A stretch of DNA of 16,527 bases from an uncultured Lachnospiraceae bacterium (GCA_905236545.1 CAJOQO010000119.1:1-16527), one strand, 5' to 3'. Shown: positions 6,771 to 14,628, counted from the first letter of the stretch. Translations and numbers: made by a program. Notes: a model not told the origin generated them from the sequence alone.

Positions 6771-7462
6771 TAGGTTTTTATGATTATACCGTATTGCTTA
6801 CTTATGCTTCTCTGATCTCCGCTGTTCTGGGGATCCTGATCTGCATGGACGGACAGGGGCACCCCTTCATCGGGGTATTCTTTCTCATGATCTCCGGACT
6901 GTGCGACGCATTTGACGGAAAAGTGGCCCGCACCAAGAAGAACCGTACCCTGCAGGAGCGGCGCTATGGCGTCCAGATCGACTCTCTCGCCGATCTTGTC
7001 GCCTTCGGCGTTCTTCCGGCCTGCATCGGCAACTCCATGCTCCGGGTCCTCCCATCCATGCCGGAGGTTAACCGGGTACACGTCAGCAGGATGACCGGAT
7101 GGCCGTTTGTCAGCATCTTCTATACGATCATGGTGATCTACGTGCTGGCGGCTCTGGTAAGGCTTGCATTCTTTAATGTAGAAGAAGAGATCCGGAATGA
7201 GAAAAATGAAGGGCTGCGGAAATACTATACCGGCCTTCCGGTCACATCAGCCTCTCTGATCTTTCCGATCCTTCTGTCCTTTCAGTACATTACGCCGGTT
7301 GACATCACCCCACTGTATTTTGTGACCCTGCTGATCGTCTCCTGCCTGTTTGTCATGCCGATTCCTGTCAGAAAGCCCGGGACACGCGCGATTCTGATTA
7401 TGATTCTGATCGGAACCATAGACTTTATCGCGATGCTCTGGCTGTATCTGCAGAGGCGGTAA
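6767..7462 (+). CDS. pssA: CDP-diacylglycerol-serine O-phosphatidyltransferase
   Basis: 231 residues, integral membrane CDP-alcohol phosphatidyltransferase. It would join serine to CDP-diacylglycerol to give phosphatidylserine. The signature is D47-x2-D50-G-x2-A-R55, then G68-x3-D72-x3-D76; the VQIDSLADLVAFG context is typical of PssA rather than of PgsA or cardiolipin synthase. The gap between R55 and G68 is 12 residues, where the textbook motif has 8 or 9, so there is a short insertion in the active-site loop. The decarboxylase gene that follows supports serine as the acceptor. The start overlaps the stop of the flippase-like gene as ATGA. Confidence 0.93.
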   Translation: MIGFYDYTVLLTYASLISAVLGILICMDGQGHPFIGVFFLMISGLCDAFDGKVARTKKNRTLQERRYGVQIDSLADLVAFGVLPACIGNSMLRVLPSMPEVNRVHVSRMTGWPFVSIFYTIMVIYVLAALVRLAFFNVEEEIRNEKNEGLRKYYTGLPVTSASLIFPILLSFQYITPVDITPLYFVTLLIVSCLFVMPIPVRKPGTRAILIMILIGTIDFIAMLWLYLQRR

Positions 7463-7547
7463 AGCTTCGGCAGGCGTCATGCACTCACGCACATGCTGCC
7501 CATGGCAAAGCTGATTCCGGCACATAAGGGAAGCCGGATCCGGTGTC

Positions 7548-8435
7548 ATGCAACGACGACGGAAGTATCAGGAATCCGCGCGGCGAAGATTTGAAACCGG
7601 ATCGATCCGTGTCTCCCCGGAAAGGACTGCAATGGATCTTCTTCGTTTTCTGTATGGAACCCTGCCGGGGCGTATTCTCCTGAAGCCTCTTACGGCGCCA
7701 TGGCTGTCTTCGTTCTCCGGCCTGATCCTTGATCACCCCGTATCCAGAATCCTGATCCCCGGATTTGTTTCTTCGAATCGCATCCGGATGGAAGAATACG
7801 AGGATGCCTCCTATCACAGCTTCAATGATTTCTTCTGCAGGAAGATCCGTCCGGAGCTTCGCCCCGTCGACCCGGATCCCGGCCACCTCGTTTCGCCCTG
7901 CGATGGTCTCCTCAGCGTGTATCCCATCTCGTCCGGCCTTGTGATCCCTGTCAAACAGTCCTGCTATACCATATCCTCGCTGCTCGGGAATCCGTCTCTC
8001 GCGAAGCGATTCGATGGCGGGTACTGTATGGTCTTCCGCCTGTGTGTCGATCATTATCACCGTTACTGTTATCCCGATCACGGCCGCAGAAGCCGCGAGG
8101 TCCGGATCCCCGGCATCTATCACACGGTTCGCCCGGCTGCCCTGGAAGCGGTTCCCGTATTCGTGCAGAATACGCGGGAGTACTGTCTTCTCCGGACCGG
8201 AGGATTCGGTACCATTCTCCAGATGGAGGTGGGAGCCATGCTGGTCGGACGGATCTGCAACCTTCCCGCGCCCCCCACGGTAAAACGCGGGCAGGAGAAA
8301 GGATTCTTCCAATATGGCGGATCCACCGTGATTCTGCTCGTACAGGAAGGCAGGCTGCGGATTCCCGACGAACTGATCCGCAAAAAGGAAGTGCCGGTCC
8401 GTATGGGACAAATGATCGGAAAAGCTGTAGAATAG
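7548..8435 (+). CDS. psd: Phosphatidylserine decarboxylase proenzyme
   Basis: 295 residues. It converts phosphatidylserine to phosphatidylethanolamine at the membrane. The proenzyme cuts itself to form a pyruvoyl group; the cleavage motif here is G-G-S259-T, giving a beta chain of 258 residues and an alpha chain of about 37. Other family stretches are YHSFNDFFCRKIRPELRP, LVSPCDG, FRLCVDHYHRYC and EVGAMLVGRI. The ATG at 7548 has only a distant AAGGGAAG site (about 14 nt); an in-frame ATG at 7632 has AAAGGA 5 nt upstream. I keep 7548 because the extra N-terminus resembles the family's leader, but the start is uncertain. It lies 85 bp after pssA, and that gap shows no clear signal. Confidence 0.93.
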   Translation: MQRRRKYQESARRRFETGSIRVSPERTAMDLLRFLYGTLPGRILLKPLTAPWLSSFSGLILDHPVSRILIPGFVSSNRIRMEEYEDASYHSFNDFFCRKIRPELRPVDPDPGHLVSPCDGLLSVYPISSGLVIPVKQSCYTISSLLGNPSLAKRFDGGYCMVFRLCVDHYHRYCYPDHGRRSREVRIPGIYHTVRPAALEAVPVFVQNTREYCLLRTGGFGTILQMEVGAMLVGRICNLPAPPTVKRGQEKGFFQYGGSTVILLVQEGRLRIPDELIRKKEVPVRMGQMIGKAVE

Positions 8436-8461
8436 AATACAATCGATGCTTTTTGTTTATG

Positions 8462-8495
8462 CCGCGCGAACTTTTAGTTGCGCGGATTAATTTTC
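8462..8495 (+). terminator. Hairpin terminator after the phospholipid operon
   Basis: CCGCGC-g-AACT (8462-8472), loop TTT, then AGTT-GCGCGG (8476-8485) form a 10-bp stem with one bulged G. The modestly T-rich ATTAATTTTC follows. It lies 26 bp after the psd stop, so it probably ends the operon, although the T tract is not perfect. Confidence 0.65.
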
Positions 8496-8513
8496 TGAAT
8501 TAAGATGTTTCGG

Positions 8514-8542
8514 TAGATCATCAGATGATCAAGAACTATACT
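8514..8542 (+). promoter_or_regulatory. Weak candidate promoter of the radical SAM gene
   Basis: TATACT (8537-8542, 5/6 to the -10 consensus) has only a poor -35 match (TAGATC, 8514-8519) at 17 bp spacing. A weak -35 overlapping a dyad would fit an activated or repressed promoter. A GGAG site at 8552-8555 precedes the ATG at 8565. Confidence 0.35.
8516..8530. promoter_or_regulatory. Perfect dyad, possible operator
   Basis: GATCATC-A-GATGATC is a perfect 7-bp inverted repeat around one central base. It sits between the psd terminator and the radical SAM gene, immediately upstream of the candidate -10. The size and position fit a homodimeric repressor or activator site; the regulator is unknown. 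Confidence 0.45.
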
Positions 8543-8564
8543 GTTACTTACGGAGAAGGAAAAT

Positions 8565-9905
8565 ATGAACATATTACAAGGACTTGGAAAATTCGGACTC
8601 AGCCAGGCAGTAAATTTTGTCTATAAGGATCCGGAAAAAAACATGATGAAGGTTATGGAAGCCGTCGATAAGTTTTCCGGCGGCCGTTTCCCCAGCCAGA
8701 TTCAGACCATCAAGGACGCGATTCAGGATCCGAATCACGCCTACTATCCTTATGTCAGGCATGTTCTGTTTGATATCGAACGTGATGTTGCCAAAACCAT
8801 CATCAACAATTTCTTCTTTAACGTGAACCTGAAGGGATGGAAGATTCAGGAAGAACTCCGCAATAAGTATAACTGCAACATCCCGTGGGCAATTCTTCTG
8901 GATCCCACCTCCGCGTGCAATCTTCACTGCACGGGCTGCTGGGCCGCTGAATACGGCAGCAAGCTGAATCTCACCTACGAAGAGATTGATGACATCATCC
9001 GCCAGGGAAAAGAGCTCGGTATCTACATGTATATCTACACCGGCGGCGAACCCATGGTTCGTAAGAAGGATATCATCCGTCTGTGTGAAAAGCACAGTGA
9101 CTGCATCTTCCTTTGCTTCACCAACGGTACGCTGATCGACGACGAATTCGCCGATGATATGCTTCGTGTAAAGAACTTTGTTCCGGCCATCTCCCTGGAA
9201 GGCTTCGAGAATGCTACAGACAGCCGCCGCGGCGAAGGCGTTTACAAGCGCGTCATGGATACCCTTGAAAGGCTTCACGAAAGGAAGCTGTTCTATGGCA
9301 TCTCCGCCTGCTACACCAGAGAGAACTATGATTCCATCACCTCGACGGAATTCCTGAACGAGCTGATCAGGCTTGGCACGTTTTTCATCTGGTACTTCCA
9401 TTACATGCCGGTCGGAAATGACGCGGATGTTACCCTGCTTCCGACACCTGAACAGAGAATCGAGGTTTACAACCGGATCAATGAATTCCGTCACAATAAC
9501 TCTCTGTTCATTATGGACTTCCAGAACGACGGAAAGTATGTCGGAGGATGCATCGCGGGAGGACGCAGATATCTTCATATCAACGCAAACGGCGATGTGG
9601 ATCCCTGTGTGTTCATCCATTACTCAGACTCCAACATCCGTGAAAAGTCACTCCTCGAAGTGCTGCGCAGCCCGCTGTTCATGGCTTATCATGACGGTCA
9701 GCCGTTCAATGACAATATGTACCGTCCCTGCCCGATGCTGGAGAATCCGGATATTCTTCCGAAGATCATTGCCCAGACGGGCGCCCGTTCCACGGATCTG
9801 CAGTCTCCCGAGACCGCGGAGCATCTGTGTGATAAGTGCGTAGATTACGCGCACGCCTGGACACCGTTCGCAGACGATATGTGGGCGAAGGAAGAAAAGA
9901 AATAA
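8565..9905 (+). CDS. Radical SAM protein with SPASM-like C-terminus
   Basis: 446 residues. The radical SAM cluster motif C118-N-L-H-C122-T-G-C125 follows WAILLDPTSA, and YIYTGGEP is the SAM-binding GGE motif. The C-terminal part holds more cysteines (C329, C348, C389, C422, C425) in a SPASM/twitch-like arrangement around GGRRYLHINANGDVDPC, which suggests an auxiliary iron-sulfur cluster. The roughly 110-residue N-terminal extension contains the amphipathic stretch RDVAKTIINNFFFNVNL. This family is common in Firmicutes and usually has no assigned function. The gene lies 130 bp after psd in the same direction but behind a terminator. A lipid-modifying role, for example C-C coupling of acyl chains as in bacterial membrane-spanning lipid synthases, is possible but inferred. 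Confidence 0.9.
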   Translation: MNILQGLGKFGLSQAVNFVYKDPEKNMMKVMEAVDKFSGGRFPSQIQTIKDAIQDPNHAYYPYVRHVLFDIERDVAKTIINNFFFNVNLKGWKIQEELRNKYNCNIPWAILLDPTSACNLHCTGCWAAEYGSKLNLTYEEIDDIIRQGKELGIYMYIYTGGEPMVRKKDIIRLCEKHSDCIFLCFTNGTLIDDEFADDMLRVKNFVPAISLEGFENATDSRRGEGVYKRVMDTLERLHERKLFYGISACYTRENYDSITSTEFLNELIRLGTFFIWYFHYMPVGNDADVTLLPTPEQRIEVYNRINEFRHNNSLFIMDFQNDGKYVGGCIAGGRRYLHINANGDVDPCVFIHYSDSNIREKSLLEVLRSPLFMAYHDGQPFNDNMYRPCPMLENPDILPKIIAQTGARSTDLQSPETAEHLCDKCVDYAHAWTPFADDMWAKEEKK

Positions 9906-9924
9906 TCTCATTCACCGGCAGCAT

Positions 9925-11505
9925 TCACCGGTAGGCGAATCCGCCTTCAATCGAAATATCAGTGGAAGGGTTTCCGGTCCCGAGCAGGGCTGCGGGAACC
10001 CTTCCCATTATAGAAGGAATGCTCCACTGAATCTTTGCCGTCATTCCGATCACACAGTTATCCGCCCTGAATTCCGGGCATCCGCACACCGTCCGCATAT
10101 TCACTTCGACCAGGTCAAGGGATCTTTTTTTCAGATTCGCCATCCCTGTCAGATGCAGCATCAGCCGCAGATAATCCTCATAGTCCAGGCCCGTTGTCCC
10201 ACCCTTCGCGACTCCGTCCGCCTTCTTCAGCTGCTTCTTCAGCCTGAGCAGACTGCTCAGAGGAACGTGCCAGTCAGTCTCTCCCTTTTTCAGCGGAACA
10301 CGTCCGCCGTGAAGAAGGATCCTCACATCGAACAGGCTCTCCCCATACGCCCACTCCAGAAGAAGTGCATGCTTGACCGCCGCAACCAGATAAGGCCGTC
10401 CTGTCCAGCCGATAATTAATGTCGCGAGACCCGTAGCTTCCTGATTGCGCGCCGCATTTGTCACCAGGAACGCGTAGTTGAAGCCCTCACGCAGATAAAG
10501 CATGCTTCTTACAGTCTTTCTCAGATTGTCCCGGTCCGTATATTTTCCGCCGATCAGGTATTCCGTCTGATACAGGATCACATCTTCCCCGGGCTTATCC
10601 TTGAAATTGCGAAAATGATCCAGCAGATACTCCCGGAACAGCAGATCGTCGATTCCTCCGCCGTGCGGCCGGTCCAGGCTCAGGACTCCCCTGTTTGCCC
10701 TTCTCTTTGACAGAAGGTCCTTGCTGTTCAGCTTCTTTTTCGAAAGCCTGATGCTGCCGCATACCAGCTTCAGGATATCTCCGCTCTTCAGATCGTCCAG
10801 CTGCGGCCTCGGATCCTTTTTCTTTCCCTCCTCCTCTGCCTTCCTGACCCTCTTCTCCGCCTCCGGATCCTTAACGACCGATACCGAACCGTCCTCCGCA
10901 ACCTCCGTCATCGTCGTCAGTTCCTCCCGCGCCTCTTTCACACCGGCAGCAACCTGCTTCTGATCCTCACCTGACGTCTTGCGGCTGTCTTCGTACTCAC
11001 TTTCCACCTGGCGCATGCCCTGCGCATCCTGATAGGCATCCTTCAATTTTCCGACCGCGTCTGCCCAGGCGGTTTTCAGCATATATTCAACCGCCTGCTG
11101 ATAGTAGTAGTCCCCGCCACAGTCCGAAAGAAGCGCGTACTGGTCAACCTTGACGTCCCCCGAAGCAGCCTTCCAGGGATCCAGGAGCAGGCCCGGCAGT
11201 TTCCCGCTCAGTTCAGCCGTAACGTTCTCATTCTCCCTGACATAGATACGGAGCTTATCCGTAAGCTTCTCTTTCGAGATCAGTTTTTCCCCGTACGCAG
11301 CATCCACTGCGAACAGTCCATAGTCTTCCAGCAGCCTGTTTTCATATTCCGAGAAGACAGACCACAGGCCGAGCGATGTGGCATTCGCACATTGGGCACG
11401 CGCGCCCGAAAAGCGGACAGCCTCAACGACGGCAAAGCAAAACGAGATAAATACAACACTCAGCAGACAGAAAAAAACCGTTATGACAGCACGCTGCCTT
11501 CTCAT
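9925..11505 (-). CDS. DUF5702-like membrane-anchored extracellular protein
   Basis: 526 residues. An N-terminal basic stretch MRRQRAVITV leads into one hydrophobic helix (to about residue 25), followed by a long exported region, as in TadE/TadG-like pseudopilin-related proteins. The middle (roughly residues 160-260) is very charged and probably coiled coil, with runs of E, K and R and the PEAEKRVRKAEEEGKKKDP segment. The C-terminal third is globular, with LIIGWTGRPYL and HALLLEWAYGES. It resembles DUF5702 proteins, which in Lachnospiraceae tend to lie in Tad-type pilus loci; here no Tad gene is nearby. The start at 11505 is fixed by AGGAGG 5 nt upstream; a longer reading to 11586 adds an unlikely 27 residues. 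Its stop lies only 19 bp from that of the convergent radical SAM gene. Confidence 0.75.
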   Translation of the reverse strand: MRRQRAVITVFFCLLSVVFISFCFAVVEAVRFSGARAQCANATSLGLWSVFSEYENRLLEDYGLFAVDAAYGEKLISKEKLTDKLRIYVRENENVTAELSGKLPGLLLDPWKAASGDVKVDQYALLSDCGGDYYYQQAVEYMLKTAWADAVGKLKDAYQDAQGMRQVESEYEDSRKTSGEDQKQVAAGVKEAREELTTMTEVAEDGSVSVVKDPEAEKRVRKAEEEGKKKDPRPQLDDLKSGDILKLVCGSIRLSKKKLNSKDLLSKRRANRGVLSLDRPHGGGIDDLLFREYLLDHFRNFKDKPGEDVILYQTEYLIGGKYTDRDNLRKTVRSMLYLREGFNYAFLVTNAARNQEATGLATLIIGWTGRPYLVAAVKHALLLEWAYGESLFDVRILLHGGRVPLKKGETDWHVPLSSLLRLKKQLKKADGVAKGGTTGLDYEDYLRLMLHLTGMANLKKRSLDLVEVNMRTVCGCPEFRADNCVIGMTAKIQWSIPSIMGRVPAALLGTGNPSTDISIEGGFAYR

Positions 11506-11611
11506 ATCATCCTCCTGTTCATCGGGCTGCACATTTCCTGATGTCGGTATAGCACAGCCTTTCCCGCGAGGCACGACAAACAGCACGGCGAAAAAAATTT
11601 TTGGAGGATGT

Positions 11612-11654
11612 TACAAACAAAGAAAACAACCGGGGCTGTCTGCTCCGGTTGTTT
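11612..11654 (-). terminator. Strong intrinsic terminator of the MATE operon
   Basis: AAACAACCGGGGC (11624-11636) and GCTCCGGTTGTTT (11642-11654) form a 13-bp stem with one G-U pair and a 5-nt loop. Read on the minus strand the stem is followed by TTTTCTTTGTTTG. It lies about 150 bp after the MATE stop and before the DUF5702-like gene. A weaker imperfect stem (about 11698-11723) lies between it and the MATE stop. The rest of this 296-bp gap shows no supported gene. Confidence 0.9.
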
Positions 11655-11801
11655 CGTCATGATTCTAGTGATTGTCACAAAAATTATCCGTCTGTACGGC
11701 TGAACCGACAAAGCGGTCCGGCTCCACCCCTGATTCGCAATGCCCACACATCACGCTCATGCAGCTGTCCGGGCATGCGCATTTTGCTCATCAGCCGGCG
11801 G

Positions 11802-13187
11802 TTACGGGATCGGGCGGGAATCACTCCCGTCGAGCGGTTCCACGACATCTCTGTAAACCTTCCGGAAGAAAATCACGGAGATTACCGCGGAGACTACCTC
11901 CGCAATCAGAAAGCACCACCAGACCTGATTCACATCCCCGGTAATCCTGGCAAGAACCCATGCCGCCGGAATCAGGACAGCCAGCTGTCTCATCACAGAT
12001 ACGATCAGGGAGTAATAGCTCTTCGCGAACGCCTGAAACACCGATCCCAGGATGATGCCGCAAGCCGCGAGCGGGAAATGCAGCCCGATCTTGCGCATCG
12101 CAACCACACCCATCTGTGTCATGCTCTCCGAAGCATTGAACATCCCAAGCAGCTGCCTGGGGAACAGTTCAAAGCACAGGGTTCCGATGCTCAGAATGCA
12201 AAACGCCAGGATAAAGGAGAAGCGAAGCGCCTCATCGATCCTGCTTTTCCTTTTCGCTCCGTAATTATATGCGAGCACCGGGATCAGGCCATTGTTCAGC
12301 CCGAAGATCGGCATGAAGAAGAAGCTCTGCAGCTTAAAATAGACGCCGAACACCGCTGCTGCCGTCTCTGAAAAGCCCACCAGGATCCTGTTCATCAGAT
12401 AGCTCATGACGGAGCCGATGGACATCATCAGGATGGAAGGCACCCCGACATAGTAGATCTTCCCGATCACATCCGCGGAAGGATGAAAAACGCCGGCCAG
12501 ACTGATATGGATCTCTTTGTTCTTCTTTTTATTCAGAACCAGCCCGCACACGGCGGCAATACACTGTCCGAGCACCGTCGCGTACGCAGCGCCGGCGACT
12601 CCCATCTTCGGAAAACCGATGAGGCCGAAGATCAGGATCGGGTCAAAGATAATGTTGATGATCGCACCGGTCATCTGGGAGATCATGGAAAAGATCGTCT
12701 GTCCTGTCGACTGCAGAAGACGCTCAAACGTCATCTGGAACATCAGGCCAAAGGACAGGCACGATACGATGCTGAGATAAGACGATCCATATCGGATGAT
12801 CATCTCATTTTCCGTCTGCGTGCGGAAAAAAGGTTCCGACACAAAGAGTCCCATCAGAACAAAGCCGATCGAAGAAAGTCCCATCAGCAGAAGGCCGTTG
12901 TTCGCCGCCTCATCCGCCCTGTCATACCGCTTCTCCCCAAGAGAACGGGACAAAAGCGCATTGATGCCGACTCCTGTTCCGGAACCCACCGCGATCATGA
13001 GGCTCTGAAGCGGAAACGCAAGGGATACCGCCGTCAGGGCCTGTTCATTAATCTGTGATACAAAGATACTGTCTACAATGTTGTACAGCGCCTGCACGAG
13101 CATGGACACCATCATCGGCAGCGACATAGACAGGATCAGCCGTTTGACGGGCATTACGCCCATCTTGTTTTCTCGAGCCCGGGACAT
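11802..13187 (-). CDS. MATE family multidrug/sodium antiporter
   Basis: 461 residues with about twelve membrane helices, full length for the MATE family. Members export cationic drugs or metabolites in exchange for sodium or protons across the cytoplasmic membrane. Typical family stretches are MSLPMMVSMLVQALYNIVDSIF at the first helix, AFPLQSLMIAVGSGTGVGIN, and ERLLQSTGQT near helix five; the second half repeats the fold with FGLNNGLIPVLAYNYGA. A GGAGG site lies 7 nt before the ATG. It is the last gene of the WYL-AKR-85-residue-MATE unit, so its export job may relate to what the reductase handles. The substrate cannot be read from the sequence. Confidence 0.95.
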   Translation of the reverse strand: MSRARENKMGVMPVKRLILSMSLPMMVSMLVQALYNIVDSIFVSQINEQALTAVSLAFPLQSLMIAVGSGTGVGINALLSRSLGEKRYDRADEAANNGLLLMGLSSIGFVLMGLFVSEPFFRTQTENEMIIRYGSSYLSIVSCLSFGLMFQMTFERLLQSTGQTIFSMISQMTGAIINIIFDPILIFGLIGFPKMGVAGAAYATVLGQCIAAVCGLVLNKKKNKEIHISLAGVFHPSADVIGKIYYVGVPSILMMSIGSVMSYLMNRILVGFSETAAAVFGVYFKLQSFFFMPIFGLNNGLIPVLAYNYGAKRKSRIDEALRFSFILAFCILSIGTLCFELFPRQLLGMFNASESMTQMGVVAMRKIGLHFPLAACGIILGSVFQAFAKSYYSLIVSVMRQLAVLIPAAWVLARITGDVNQVWWCFLIAEVVSAVISVIFFRKVYRDVVEPLDGSDSRPIP

Positions 13188-13215
13188 TCCCTTTCCTCCA
13201 GGTCACACAAAACGC

Positions 13216-13252
13216 ACGGATCAGCTCCCATCCTCCGGCAGGCATGATCCGT
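13216..13252. repeat. 7-bp inverted repeat before the MATE gene
   Basis: ACGGATC (13216-13222) and GATCCGT (13246-13252) are perfect complements with a 23-nt spacer, in the 104-bp gap before the MATE start. It could fold in the polycistronic mRNA and adjust MATE expression, but its stem is short. Confidence 0.4.
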
Positions 13253-13291
13253 CTTCATTTCTCCACTGTCTCATCGGTTGCAGCTTCCCGC

Positions 13292-13549
13292 TCAATCGAC
13301 CTTGTCTTTTTCATTCTCCTTATCCATCTGGCCGAGGATACTCAGTGTTTCAACATCATTATCCGTTACCCGGATATTCGTCACATGTTCTTTTCCATCC
13401 GTATCGATGATCTTCAATTCTATGATGGAACCCGGTTGTATCCCTGTTTCCTTCATCGCGTGAAAAAACGGGAATACCTTCGGATGCTCTTCCCTGAATG
13501 TTGTCAGTCTGTCTTTCATCTTCAAAAGCTTTAACGGATTAATTGCCAC
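13292..13549 (-). CDS. Small conserved-looking protein of unknown function
   Basis: 85 residues with a GTG start and an AAGGAG site 9 nt upstream, so translation looks real. I do not recognise a named family. The N-terminus is basic and helical (MAINPLKLLKMKDRLTTFREEHPKV), then comes a likely beta-rich part (GSIIELKIIDTDGKEHVTNIRVTDND) and a charged tail ending ENEKDKVD. There is no membrane segment or signal peptide. It lies 52 bp after the aldo/keto reductase and 104 bp before the MATE gene in the same orientation. Similar short proteins of this kind occur in Lachnospiraceae, from memory only. A role as a partner of the reductase or exporter is a guess from position. Confidence 0.75.
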   Translation of the reverse strand: MAINPLKLLKMKDRLTTFREEHPKVFPFFHAMKETGIQPGSIIELKIIDTDGKEHVTNIRVTDNDVETLSILGQMDKENEKDKVD

Positions 13550-13601
13550 TTTATGATTCTCCTTTATGTCAATTCTGTTTTCGGTTCACGGAATGCGCTT
13601 T

Positions 13602-14627
13602 TCAGACCTTTGTCTCTCCGGAAAGCACCTTCCGATAGTCCTCGTAGTTCTTCTTCAGCAGTTTCGGCGTATCCAGGCTGTAGGGGCACTTCTTTGTGCA
13701 CTGCCTGCACCCGATACAGTTCTCCGTCTTTTTCATCTCCTCCTGCCAGTACTCTGTCAGCCAGTCCTGAGACGGTGCCCGGCGCAGCATCAGGGACATG
13801 CGGGCACAACTGTTAATCAGAATTCCGGAAGGACATGGCATACAATAACCGCAGCCGCGGCAGAAATCTCCTGCGAGAGATTTCCTCTCCTGCGCGATAA
13901 ACTCCCGCAGCCCATCGTCCAATGACGGTGTTTCTGTGAAGTAAGACAGCCACTCCTTCAGTTCCGCCTCTCTCTGAATCCCCCAGAGCGGGACGACATT
14001 CGGCTGGGAGTCCATGAATGCCATGGCGGCCCCGGATCTTGTAATCAGACCGCCTGCCAGCCCTTTCATCGCCAGGAACCCGACATCGTTCGCGGCACAT
14101 GTCCTGACCAGTTCCAGCTCCTGTTCAGAAGCCAGGTAACTGAACGGGAACTGTACCGTCTCATACAGACCGGACCGGGCCGCTTCCATCGCAACCTGTA
14201 TCAGATGAGCCGTGATTCCGATATGCCTGATCTTTCCCGCCTTCTTTGCTTCAAGCATGCATTCATACAGACCACTCTCATCGCCGGGAGCAAAGCAGCG
14301 AGGAGCAAGATGAAACTGATAAACATCAATATAGTCTGTGCGGAGCATCTTCAGCGAAGTATCCAGATCCTTCCGGAAGTCTTCTGCATTCTTCGCGCCG
14401 GTTTTCGTCGTGATATATACCTTATCACGAATTCCTTCAAATGCAAGTCCGACCTTCTCTTCACTGTCCGAATAGATTCTTGCCGAATCGAAAAGCCGCA
14501 TCCCGCCCTCATAAGCCTCTCTCAGAAGGCGCACCGCCGCGTCTGTTGAGATCCGCTGAATCGGAAGCGCTCCGAACGCATTCTGCGGAACTGTAATACC
14601 AGTTTTCCCCAGCGTGACATTTCTCAT
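13602..14627 (-). CDS. Aldo/keto reductase with C-terminal 2x(4Fe-4S) ferredoxin domain
   Basis: 341 residues. The N-terminal two-thirds is an aldo/keto reductase barrel with the catalytic tetrad D47, Y52, K75 and H106. The C-terminal part carries two cluster motifs, C256-RG-C-GY-C-MP-C and C304-IG-C-RQ-C-TKK-C. Family members reduce carbonyl compounds; the ferredoxin-fused group of anaerobes probably exchanges electrons with ferredoxin or another redox protein, substrate unknown. An AAAGGG site lies about 10 nt before the ATG. It follows the WYL regulator by 57 bp, and that gap consists largely of a duplicated piece of the regulator gene. It precedes the 85-residue gene. Confidence 0.94.
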   Translation of the reverse strand: MRNVTLGKTGITVPQNAFGALPIQRISTDAAVRLLREAYEGGMRLFDSARIYSDSEEKVGLAFEGIRDKVYITTKTGAKNAEDFRKDLDTSLKMLRTDYIDVYQFHLAPRCFAPGDESGLYECMLEAKKAGKIRHIGITAHLIQVAMEAARSGLYETVQFPFSYLASEQELELVRTCAANDVGFLAMKGLAGGLITRSGAAMAFMDSQPNVVPLWGIQREAELKEWLSYFTETPSLDDGLREFIAQERKSLAGDFCRGCGYCMPCPSGILINSCARMSLMLRRAPSQDWLTEYWQEEMKKTENCIGCRQCTKKCPYSLDTPKLLKKNYEDYRKVLSGETKV

Positions 14628-14628
14628 A

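Noticed and set aside
7463-7547. Terminator or promoter between pssA and psd
   Set aside because: Only weak partial pairings (GGCAG/CTGCC) are present, with no T tract and no convincing -10/-35 pair, so the two genes are treated as one operon.
7485-8411. 308-codon minus-strand open frame opposite psd
   Set aside because: The plus strand encodes a complete phosphatidylserine decarboxylase with its cleavage motif; the antisense product is low-complexity and charged.
8574-9620. 348-codon minus-strand open frame opposite the radical SAM gene
   Set aside because: It is antisense to a protein with the CxxxCxxC motif and good codon use, and has no signal of its own.
9911-9933. Terminator between the convergent genes
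   Set aside because: The sequence has a direct repeat ATTCACCGG and at best a 5-bp stem (ACCGG/CCGGT) without a T tract.
11601-12371. 256-codon plus-strand open frame over the MATE terminator and 3' end
   Set aside because: It begins within the terminator region and lies antisense to MATE coding sequence; no motif or ribosome binding site.
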